From NCBI GenBank assembly GCA_009760855.2, contig WPIO01000286.1, forward strand, positions 1 through 64,000: DNA of 64,000 nucleotides, in the 5' to 3' direction. The translations under genes were made by a program, and so were the position numbers. How positions within the stretch are numbered: position 1 is the first letter of the stretch; each line of letters starts with the position of its first letter. Source of the DNA: Cristatella mucedo. Taxonomy: Eukaryota; Bryozoa; Phylactolaemata; Cristatellidae. This document shows positions 55,271 to 64,000 of this stretch, one piece after another. A model generated the notes under the pieces. That model was given only the letters and a program-made list of their open reading frames with translations, made no database searches and had not been told where the DNA came from.

Positions 55271-55876
55271 TTACCATTAAATTTAGATCCCGCTCATTAG
55301 CAACGTTTTGTGTTTGAAACCGTGTGTTATAAAACAGTCGTTAATATAAATAGTAGTTATTTTCAAACGGCTACAGCGATGACGTCTGGAAAATTACAGG
55401 TAATCATGTTGGTACCATACAAAACTGCACTATTGAGGCATCCTATTGAAATAGTTTCAAGATAAATCAGCCCGATAACTACCAAGATGAATAACATTTA
55501 CGGTTAATTTATTGTAAGGGCTACAGGAAGATAGTGTGGTTTTCTATAATTAGATGTCCTAAATGTCGATGTCAAGTACTAATGAAGAACTGACTGTCTG
55601 AGCAGTTAAAGAAATTCCAGCAGAGCCAGATAGATATTTTGATGCGTCCTGCAAGAGCTTTATTATGTGAGTTTAAAATGATTAAACATATAAATCTAAT
55701 GTTGATTGTTCATGCAAGTGCCTAATATTTTGAGCTTTAGGTGCTAATGCAATCCAAACCCCCTTTTAATTAGAGCAATTCATTGCTTGGGCTACAGCTT
55801 AAGCACTGGCAGCTAGCCTGAAATATATTTTGAATTGAGAGTCCATATGAACCTATGAATGTACGAACAGATATGA

Positions 55877-56149
55877 AACGATTGTTCACTTTATTAAAAG
55901 CGTGCATGACGGTTTGGAATGTATACCAAAGCTTCTTTGCCAAATTCTGGCTTGGAAAAATATGCGAACAATGATTTCTTGTATGATTTCCATAAATGGA
56001 TGTTTGTTTCTTATCGATCAGACTGTGCATGGAGATAATCGGCAAAAACTAGGCTGCTTGACGAATCGTAGAGCACGTCCAAAGCACAACTAGAGTGACT
56101 ATGCATACAAGAGGTTCAATGGTAGCTACATTCCATCTCGTGGTAATTT
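55877..56149. other. Stretch without a recognised gene
   Basis: Beyond the X2 boundary. Short overlapping frames on both strands, none recognised. Confidence 0.3.
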
Positions 56150-56240
56150 ATTTGAGCTTAGGAGCTAAGGTGCTTGCTCTTTACGGCTAATGTTGAGTGT
56201 TCAAATCTTGCTGGGCCGAGTTTGTATTTTTAAGTTGAGG
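56150..56240 (+). mobile_element. Degenerate tRNA-derived SINE head
   Basis: AGGTGCTTGCTCTTTACGGC and GTGTTCAAATCTTG resemble the tRNA-like head of the SINE family (anticodon-arm and B-box region). The body is not recognisable. Confidence 0.4.
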
Positions 56241-56339
56241 AATTGGTATAGCAATGAGGCCGTTATGCCATACTACAAACAATGCAGTTCAATCACCCAA
56301 TATTTCTTAATATTCACTTCGTTCATGTGCTTCCCACTA

Positions 56340-56985
56340 TAATATAACGTAACGCATCTCCGTCTGTAATTCCACAAAGCCATAAGGACTATGTTGGTAT
56401 TACACAGGAGAGTTTGGCATAGCGAACTCACAGCCTCAGGGGCTGTCGGTATGCATTCGGTAACCATCAAAGTTCATCTCAAGCATCAGAGAGAAAGTGG
56501 AAAGCATAGCAGAGTCAGGAGAGCGGTTAAGGTAGTGAGTAGCATAGAAGTAGCAGCTCAGGACCGTTGGCAAGAATTAGCTATAGTCGGAAGCAGGAGA
56601 GTAATTGTTCTTGCATAAGAATCGTTGAAGCGAGTTTCACGGTCTAGTACCTGCACAGGTAAAGCTTCTGTCGCCAACGATCCTTAAGCGGAGGAATGGA
56701 ACAGCTAATTTATTTTCCATAAAGGCACTGAGGGCACGAGGAGGCTGAAACTGGTGCAGCAGTTCTGCTAGGTACGGAGGATCCAAGCTGATGTGGGCAT
56801 TGTGGGTCAGCGTAAAAGCTTTGCTTATTTTATCCGATGAACAACCGGCAGCTATCCTAGCTTACTTAGCAAATAAGAGACACGGTCAAACCTCTGAGAC
56901 CTGAACGTTAGACTTGCAGCTATATTCATAGCCAGCTGCAATGGCCTAGTTGCTTTCTTTGGTAGCTTAGCCAAATGGGAATTAC
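56340..56985 (-). mobile_element. Non-LTR family B, longest 3' copy
   Basis: Antisense. 3' UTR, then the RT C-terminus on the minus strand (the block corresponding to SAGPRLRN near 56620, and LLKEL upstream near 56870). A TAACG-like tail lies at 56341-56355. Confidence 0.7.
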
Positions 56986-57394
56986 AACAAGCAAGCCGAG
57001 ACAAAACTAAGGTTCTGCCAATCGCAATAATGCAACGGCAGCTGTATAGAAATATAAATCATTGTGGAACATGGACTGTCCTAGGAACTGGATTCCACCG
57101 GCTAAAAACTGGCTAAGGCAATGCCCTTAACTTCATAGTGCTAACTCTTAAAGCCGTTCTGGGAAAACGGATCAAAACCGCAGTTTCAATGTGGAACTTG
57201 AGGAGTTATCTCACAGTTTAATTAATCATATCTGCCATATGTGCTATTACAGGCCTTAGCATGAGGAACAGCATAGTCGCATTCGATCTATAACATACAT
57301 TTTAAACTATGTTGTCTGTTATTTGAAAAATAAAACCGCAATTACCCTGTGTGAAGATAATTTAAAATATATTTATTGTGTATAGCGCATTAAG
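56986..57394. other. Stretch without a recognised gene
   Basis: No coding family recognised. Parts may be more family B sequence too decayed to read. Confidence 0.3.
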
Positions 57395-58870
57395 TACTTA
57401 CATCCAGTGAAAAACTCTGCAGCTACGCTTATCTGTCGTGAGCTTCGCAGCAGCGATGTCACACCACTTCTCACCGATCTGTACAGGCTACCACTCAAGC
57501 AAAGCATCGATTTCGAGGAATCGTCACTCACTTTTTGGTCCCTTCATTATTTGGCCCCTGTGACCTATCAGATTTACCCCCTACCAGGCCATCGTGCCAC
57601 ACACTTTACAGAATTTAGTGTTTACCCCTTCCCCTAACGAATCTCAAATCCTTTAGAGACCGAGCCTTTAGTTTGCATGTTCCGAAAGCCTGGCACTCAT
57701 TCCGACTTGCTTCGCGACCTATCCTGACTTATCCTGACCAACCTATCCTGACTTGTCCACTTTTAGAAAGAATCTAAAGCTCATCTATGTACCACGGCCT
57801 TTGCTGAGTCCCTGTGATTCGTCCTAAATGTTTTTATCTGCTCTGACAATTGGTATGCTACCACTAACGAGACTTGTATGCAGATCTCGTGCAGGCCACC
57901 CCTAACCATGTTATTTTTGACAGTTATTGTGCTTGCTACCACTAACCATTTGATCATGCTTCTTTTACAGCAAATGTGAAGTGAGTAGAAAAATTCTAAT
58001 TTTTTGAGGGTGCTATATCAATGTCTTATCACAAATATTATTCGTATACCTCATTTTGAATCTGGACGAAATCTGTGTGTGTATTCCGTAGTGACAGTTT
58101 ATTAGATGACCACGTGGGCTATGCTATTGATTCTTTCTACTTTCTGCTACCTAACAAAGGTAGAATTTGGGTTCGTTTAAACAAAAAATTCCATCTAATT
58201 GGTACATGCATTAGGAAAATCCTGTATTAATTTCTGTAACTCACAAATTGCGTATCTACTAGCAACTTCAATTAGGCGTTTGCACACGTATGGGAAAAAT
58301 TTCTGTTTCAATCTCGGAAGATTCGTATTCGTTATATCAAACCATGCTTCCTTTACAAGGAATGTAAAGTCACTAAAAAGAGATTGTGTTCGGAGATTGA
58401 TTATTGATTGGGCTGTGGATTTATAGTAATCAATATTATTATTTTTAATATTATTAATCCACTTCTTTTAGCTGACCTGCACTATCGACTTCCCACCAGG
58501 CTCAAAATACTACCACTCGCTTTTCGGAATATAGTCGCTTACCTAAATGTCGCAAGGAGCATCTAATTGATAGGCAACGATGCCGCTCGTTCTCATCCTC
58601 CACAAGCCCGGAACTCTCTTCGAACCGGCGTCACGACGTTCTCTTACCTGAACAGACATAAAAAGATTCTATCAATGCGTCTATATATTGCAGCGTTTAG
58701 TGGGCTTGCAGGATTCATCCTCTGTGTATATTCATCCTCTGTGTGACCCGGTGCAAGTCACACTAACCATGTTATGCTGGTTATCATTTAGCATGCCTCC
58801 ACTAACCATGCGACCATGCTTTCTTTCCAGCAAACGCGAAGTGCCTAATATAATACATCTGGTGCAAAAC
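57395..58870 (+). mobile_element. Non-LTR family A variant debris, tandem unit 1
   Basis: The order is: RT C-terminus (NSAATLICRELRS, 57407-57637), 3' UTR with decayed stem-loop (to 58050), a second RT piece (58075-58440), then RT C-terminus and 3' UTR again (58470-58860). It is repeated as 58880-60070, without the first 3' UTR. Confidence 0.65.
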
Positions 58871-58879
58871 TTGCATCAT

Positions 58880-60070
58880 TACATCTGTTGCAAAACTCTG
58901 CAGCTTCGCTTATCTTTCGTGAGCTTCGCAGCTGCCACATCTCACCACTCTGCACCGACCTGTACTGGCTACCAGGCAAGCAAAGCATCGACTTCGAGGA
59001 ATTTTCACTTACTTTTCGGTCCCATTTTATTTGGCCCCTGTTACCTATCAGATCTACTCCCCTACAGACCTTCATTCCACAAACTTTGCATAATTTAATT
59101 GTTTACCCATTCCTCTAACAAATCTCAAATCAAATAGAGACTGAGCCTTTAGTTTGTAGCGACAGTTAATTAGATGACCACATTGGTTCTGCTATCGATT
59201 CTTTCTACTTTCCTCTATGTAACAATGGTGGAATTCAGGTTCGTTTAAACAAGCAAAATCCCTTCTAATTTTCAGATACATTGGAGAAATCCTGACTTAA
59301 TTTCTGTAGCTCTCTAATTGCTTATCAGCTAGCCAGTACAGTAATGCGTTTGCATATGGGGAAAATCTCTGTTTCTTTGTCGGAAGAGTCTTATTTGTTG
59401 CGTCACACCTCGCTTCCTTTGCAAGGAATGTAAAGTTCCTAGAAATAGTTTGAGTTCTGAGATTGTGTATTGATTTCGCTGTAGATTTATTGACATTACT
59501 ATTATTATTGTGAATATTATTATTCAACTACTTTTAGATGACCTGCACTGGCTACCAGTCAACAATGTTGTTGACTTCAAGGATTTATCAAGTACTTTTA
59601 GGTTCTTTTTATCTTAATCCTATCTGGCAGATCTACTTCCCGCCAGGCTCAGAATCGTACCACTCGCTATTCGGAATATAATCGCTCACCTAAATGTCGT
59701 AAGGAGCCTCAAATTATTCGGAAATGCTGCTATTATTACTCATCCTCCAGAAGCCCGGAATTCACTTCGAAGTGGTGTAACAAAGTTCCCTTTCCTGAGC
59801 AGATTTCAAAAGAATCAAAAATGCATCCATATATAGCAGCGTTTAGTGGGCGCTCGTGATTCGTCCTCGGCGTATGTATGCCTTCTTACAATATGGATGT
59901 TGTCACTAACCACACTTGCAGCTTGACCCGGTGCAAGTCACCCTAGCCATGTTATGCTTGTAATCATTTAGCATGCTACCACTAACCTTGTGACCATGGT
60001 TTCTTTCCAGAAAACGTGAAGTGCCTAATAAAATATTAGGCTCGCTGTGGGTGCTATGTATCAAGTGAAT
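58880..60070 (+). mobile_element. Non-LTR family A variant debris, tandem unit 2
   Basis: The RT C-terminus at 58885-59120 matches 57407-57640, the piece 59150-59520 matches 58075-58440, and 59535-60065 matches 58470-58860. The same gaps and joins in both units show that an already rearranged array was duplicated. Confidence 0.68.
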
Positions 60071-60074
60071 TATT

Positions 60075-60460
60075 CTTTTCGCTTGGTAGGATATACAGTA
60101 GTCCTCGTATGTCTGCCGATGGACAGTCAGTCCCGACCTTTTGTATACTTTTTTGAAGCTTTGGCTTAGTAGACCTAGCTAGTTTAATTTCTGTGGTAAA
60201 CCATAGGCCGTCAGGGTGAGGGCTCACAATGTGCCTGTTCAGAGATGCAAACTAGTAGAGCATGCCTGCTAGTGTGACGTGAAAGCAACCTATAAGTAGT
60301 GACAGGTCTTAAGGTGGATTTGAGCAGCCGAGGCCTTGCAAAAACGTTCGCATGGACATCGTTGACGTCAACGTTCTCGAGGCTTTATTATTCATACGTA
60401 TTTTCATATGAAAAAGAGGTTTTCACTCGGTATAGACTCTGTGAGATCTGCATGTGGTCA
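60075..60460 (-). mobile_element. Non-LTR ORF2 linker fragment
   Basis: Antisense. Aligns with 45530-45835 and follows a sense variant stem-loop in the same way. Confidence 0.55.
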
Positions 60461-60479
60461 GATAGGCAACGTTGGTAAT

Positions 60480-60557
60480 AATTGGTCTTAGTAGCCTGTG
60501 TTAGTAGGAGACATTTGGTCAAATGTCTCCTACTAACACAGGCTACTATGACCAATT
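60480..60557. repeat. Near-perfect 37-nt hairpin with a 4-nt loop
   Basis: Arms 60480-60516 and 60521-60557 are complementary over 37 positions with a single T-T mismatch (60488/60549), around the loop GGTC. The core arm includes TAGTAGCCTGTGTTAGTAGG. Compatible with a small fold-back element or a microRNA-like precursor. It is not part of any repeat family I could follow elsewhere in the window. Confidence 0.95.
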
Positions 60558-60971
60558 GGCAAATAGCTGGCTGTAGCCAGCATTCTGTTGTGGAGTCATA
60601 TTTTTGCTGTGGTACTAGAAAGCTGTTACTGCTGTGGTAATTTGTGTACCGTAGAGTTGAACGACTTTCTTGTTAAGGTAATGTAATTTCCTTATGTACC
60701 TAGACTTGTACGACTTTTGTGCTAAAGAAACGTTTAAAGGTAAAGTGTAGTCGCGTTGAAAGAAACTTTTAAATGTAAAAATGCATTGGTGCGATGTGAG
60801 GTGTCTGTCGATGTGTAGTTGATTAATCACTCAGCAATGACTCTTACCTCGACTTTTTTTTTTACTTTCTGGTCGTGCCTTCTACTCCTAAGCACGTCTG
60901 GACATTTTTATTTCTTGCCTTTAGCTATTAACGTATCAATTGCAATGCTAGTCACTACTGGTTGTTAGCTT

Positions 60972-60973
<2 letters not shown>
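60558..60973. other. Stretch without a recognised gene
   Basis: Short frames only. It lies upstream of the (AT)n tract and the propeller exon, so it is intron in the proposed gene model. Confidence 0.3.

Positions 60974-61051
<78 letters not shown>
60974..61051. repeat. (AT)n microsatellite
   Basis: About 39 uninterrupted TA units just upstream of the propeller exon. Confidence 0.98.
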
Positions 61052-61053
<2 letters not shown>

Positions 61054-61141
61054 CAAGAATTTTGAATATATTTTAGCTGCTTAGAGATTGTTATCTTATA
61101 TTTATTTTGTAACTATTTATTTGTATCAGTCGTTTGGACAG

Positions 61142-61998
61142 CTATTCGTGCCAGCTGGCGTTATCCGACCTGCTACGACGTGGCTGTCGCAGATGAAGAC
61201 ACTGTGCTAGTGGCTGCTTCCGAGCAAGGACTGAAGGAGTGCGACACGAGAGGGAACGAGCTGCACTGCTGGAGACCGAAAGGAGGAGAAGACGAGAGCG
61301 TCTGCACAGTGGACGTGCTGGACGACGGTCGAGCGGCTGTTGGCTTGTTTGCTTCAAAGCAGGTCGTGCTGCTGCGACGCAGCTCTGCCTACGGCCGCGC
61401 CTGGCTCGAAGACAATTGTGTCGCTGTGCTGCAGTCACCTGCGAGGCAACTGTCCGTCCACGGTAAGATCCTAGCTGCATGTGAGAATAGGTGGAACAGT
61501 GAGGAATCAAAGAGTTAGTGGCCTAAACTAACAAATCCTAACCGCTGGGTGCCTGGCCCTCAGCTGGTGCTCGTGAAACTGGATGATGCTACATCGCTGT
61601 ACCGAAGTAGGCTGGAGTACGACATTAGCAGCGTTGCAGTAACGGATCTAATAGTCGTCGCAGCTAGCGAATTTAAAGTCAAGCTCAGCGACATGAGAGA
61701 AATGTATGTGGTGGACGGCTACAATTACTCTGGCGACAGACTCTGGCGACACGAGCGAAGCTGTAAAGTTATAGACATTGTGCCCTTTGGACACGTGCTA
61801 TACCTGGCTGTGTGTAACAACAACGTCGTGCAAGCCATCGGAATTGATGACCGTCAGCACCTGATGAATGCCGTAGCATGCGACAGACCGCACGCACTGT
61901 CGCTGGCTAAAGGAAAGCGCGTCCTAGCGGTCATTAGAAGAGATGAGAAGAACCATCCATGTCAAGTGACCGTCTACCAAGTCAGTGGCTCCACTTGA
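61142..61998 (+). CDS. Terminal exon: beta-propeller-like C-terminal domain
   Basis: Begins after CAG (61138-61140 region, GTTTGGACAG) in phase 1, as required by either coiled-coil exon, and ends at TGA 61996-61998. Repeated strand-turn units such as GLKECDTRGNELHCWRP and YNYSGDRLWRHE suggest propeller blades of NHL or PQQ type, a binding platform common at the C-terminus of TRIM-NHL and other sensor proteins. About 285 codons would make roughly one full small propeller. One in-frame TAG (61516-61518) lies in a stretch of about 24 codons that the paralogue at 1316-2151 lacks. It could be a short intron (branch-like CTAAC and acceptor CCTCAG at 61562), but I found no donor in compatible phase, so a nonsense change or an insertion remains possible. 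Possible polyadenylation signal at 62303-62308. Confidence 0.72.
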
Positions 61999-62302
61999 TA
62001 ATGAGTAGAAATGTTTGAGTAGTTTAATATATTTTGTATATTGCATACAGTATTTAGTCTTGCGTGGTTTATTTGCTTCACTCGTGCACTTGTATTTTTA
62101 AGGAGACTAGTTGTATGTACTGTTGTGAGACAACTGGCTGCTGAGAGAATCTAAAGGGTTTAATGCATGCGGTTCATTCCAAATTGGCGACCTGGTTAAC
62201 AAGCAATTAACTGAATTGAACGCCATCAGCAGCATGTGTTTTAATCCTTAGAGTTGCCATAATGATCCCGCTTTGCGTCTGACAGACGAGTCATTTAGTG
62301 CC

Positions 62303-62308
62303 AATAAA
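62303..62308 (+). terminator. Candidate polyadenylation signal
   Basis: AATAAA about 300 bp after the stop codon of the propeller exon, with no other gene in between. Inference from position only. Confidence 0.35.
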
Positions 62309-62534
62309 TATGATGCTAAATAATAATGTCAATAATCGCAGGGTGCCTTCCTAATTGAACCAACACAAGCTCTTGGCCAGCTAAGTTTTCTGTATCAGTG
62401 CGATATGCCTAGCTAAGACGAAATGCCCAACTTTGGTAATCAAAATAGTCAATAGTTTCAGTGCCATTTAATTTCTACCACTTTAATTCTTCTGAATTGC
62501 AATACATAAGTCTTTCTGCCTTTCTATGTCTTCC

Positions 62535-63045
62535 TATAATAAAAATAATAATAATGCACTTGATAAAGCGCCCTCAGAGAACTCAACCTGTTTCTAGGGG
62601 CTTTGCATTTGCTGCAAATGTAAATGCAATTTAATGGTGAGTGAAATCTTGCTTGATAAACAAACAAAATGAATATCATGTTTAGGGGTGACATGCACAG
62701 GGTCAGCATGCAAATGTGGTTAGTGGCAGCATGCACAGTGTCAGCACGCATAAGCACATGAAGGACGAATCACCGGGACCCAGTAAATGCTGTCCTAACT
62801 AGGTGTGTTTTAAGTTCTTTTTAAATGTCGTCAAGTCAGGGGATGTTTTGACGCAAGTCGGGAGGGAGTTCTAGGCTTTGGGAGCATATTAACTAAATGC
62901 ACGGTCTCCAATGGATTTGAGGTTTGTTCGAGGTATTTGTAGACTGTTAGATTCCAAAAAGCGGGTGGTACAATGCTTGGCCTAATGGGGGAGTATATGT
63001 GAGAGATAGGCAGGAGCCAAAGAATGAAGTGACCTAAAAGTTTTT
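62535..63045 (-). mobile_element. Non-LTR family A, 3' fragment
   Basis: Antisense. AAT tract, stem-loop, 3' UTR and RT C-terminus (frame 62831-63073), truncated near 63045. Confidence 0.85.
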
Positions 63046-63599
63046 TCTGTGAGTAATGAATCAAAATTGTCATTCCTTCTTCGTGTGCTAATCAGTATTG
63101 TTACTGCCATATGCCGTACCACATGCACAACCGGTACCCTTTCGGATTCTTGTTTCGAAATCAATCTTTCTCTCTCGGTTCCCCCCCCCTATTTTATTCT
63201 CTGCCTGTAGCTATAAGATGTCCCCTTTCACAAGTTTCCTGCACGTGACACCGAATCGCAGCGCTGAAATGCAGCAACCATCGGTTGATACGATCAATTC
63301 AGAAGGCTAGCTATAAAGCTTCCGTGACTTTAGTTTCAGACGGTGGCCTTCCTAAGAAGACTCGGGAATCACGAGTCGCCGACTGATCACTTGTTCTGAC
63401 ATGTTTTAATAAATTTTATAATTCCCGGAGATTATGGGAAATGTGCTTGACTGACAAGAATAGATTAGAACCAAACCCACTAATTAAGTATCCTCGGTAA
63501 AGTTAAAGCCTACAAGCAGCATGATGTATAAATGCATACCGGGTAATTCTCTCTGGCTTAGGACCTGGCTATGGTATCAGGCATGAGCCTTACCAGCGT
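63046..63599. other. Stretch without a recognised gene
   Basis: No coding family recognised. A run of nine C lies at 63181-63189. Confidence 0.3.
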
Positions 63600-63805
63600 C
63601 GCTCTCTGTCATCAATACATGCCGCAAGGAAGCTGAAAGAAATTGAATATGCTGGGGGGCTGGGAATGATCAAAGCAAAGGCAAAACTGAGTGTCATCCA
63701 CATACAAGTGAAAGCCTAAATTGTACTTGGCAATCACATCGGCAAGAGGAAGAGTATAAACAGTGAAAAGAAAATAACCAAGCATGGAGCTCAGAGGACT
63801 GCCAC
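63600..63805 (-). mobile_element. Non-LTR family A, RT catalytic fragment
   Basis: Minus-strand frame 63612-63842 contains [20 protein letters not shown] and the catalytic box YVDD. Truncated on both sides. Confidence 0.75.
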
Positions 63806-63811
63806 AGTCAC

Positions 63812-63858
63812 TCTGGTGACAGACTCTGGCGACACGAGCCAAGCTACAAGGCTATAGG
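63812..63858 (+). pseudogene. Scrap of a third propeller paralogue
   Basis: About 45 bp nearly identical to 61729-61775 (CTCTGG.GACAGACTCTGGCGACACGAGC), the YSGDRLWRHE blade strand. It is wedged between an RT fragment and a probable transposon end. Confidence 0.6.
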
Positions 63859-64000
63859 GGCCGTCCATAAACGACGTCACGTGATTTTGGCCGATTTTTC
63901 ACCCCCCCCCTCCCCCACGTCACAAGTTATCACAAAAAGTCAGACCCCCCTTCAAATATAACGTCACAAAGCTAAGTTTCTATAGGTCTTCAAATATAAC
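63859..64000. mobile_element. Probable DNA-transposon terminus running off the window
   Basis: It starts GGGGCCGTCCATAAACGACG and continues with a C-rich tract and recurring ACGTCAC motifs (63878, 63917, 63961). GGGCCGTCCAT...CGT ends with C-rich tracts are, from memory, common at termini of invertebrate DNA transposons. The second terminus is outside the window. Confidence 0.45.

Larger units (their letters stand above)
52966..55876. repeat. Segmental duplication block X, copy 2
   Basis: Counterpart of 45885-48864. Its right boundary is at TGAATGTACGAACAGATATG (about 55876), its left at the AAT tract near 52966. Confidence 0.9.

Noticed and set aside
61488-61562. A short intron GTGGAAC...CCTCAG inside the propeller exon
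   Set aside because: The acceptor and branch-like CTAAC look fine, but the donor phase does not match; splicing there would shift the frame. Kept only as an open possibility in the exon entry.

Overview
This is an AT-leaning eukaryotic window. Short coding exons sit between GT/AG splice sites, and most of the DNA is retrotransposon debris. The domains point to an invertebrate metazoan: a CARD, RING/B-box zinc fingers and a beta-propeller, with a Ty3/gypsy element, CR1/L2-like non-LTR elements and tRNA-derived SINEs. A sponge or cnidarian is my guess; the sequence does not prove it. I see no bacterial genes, CRISPR array, rRNA or intact tRNA gene.

Host genes. The best candidate gene is on the + strand and scattered over about 22 kb. 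A CARD is split over two exons (39728-39897 and 42164-42295). A coiled-coil exon follows, present in two 157-nt copies (49645-49801 and 52310-52466). The terminal exon encodes a beta-propeller-like region (61142-61998). The phases agree from exon to exon (0, 0, 1). A broken paralogue of the propeller exon lies at 1316-2151 and a third scrap at 63812-63858, so the window looks like part of a tandem family. At 4866-5412 there is a RING-B-box-B-box (TRIM-type) N-terminus, now frameshifted and stopped, which runs directly into the truncated gag of a Ty3/gypsy element.

Mobile elements. The gypsy element (about 5413-10850) has gag, protease, RT, RNase H and integrase, two in-frame TGA codons, one frameshift and one recognisable LTR. 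A related solo LTR lies at about 23050-23578 on the minus strand. Non-LTR family A (CR1/L2-like) has roughly 35 fragments. Its 3' end is a stem-loop (AAAGCGCC pairing with GGCGCTTT) followed by an ATT-type microsatellite. Family B has a different RT C-terminus and a pentanucleotide tail. A tRNA-derived SINE family has about five copies. Many copies are nested: 24784-25322 inside 24478-26428 with an 11-bp target duplication; a SINE inside a family A tail inside an older endonuclease copy at 26945-28260; and a family A tail inside a family B copy at 21015-21410.

Larger structure. Between 45.9 and 55.9 kb the order is X-Y-Z-Y-Z-X. The X blocks (about 2.9 kb) mix identical and divergent stretches, which suggests gene conversion. 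The second Y-Z carries a later family A insertion. A further tandem duplication of non-LTR debris spans 57395-60070. Notable secondary structures are a 37-nt near-perfect hairpin with a 4-nt loop (60480-60557) and a duplicated long inverted repeat with two alternative pairings (47598-47667 and 54611-54680). Simple repeats include a 20-bp minisatellite (14 units, 20441-20722) and long (AT)n, (CA)n and ATGT tracts.
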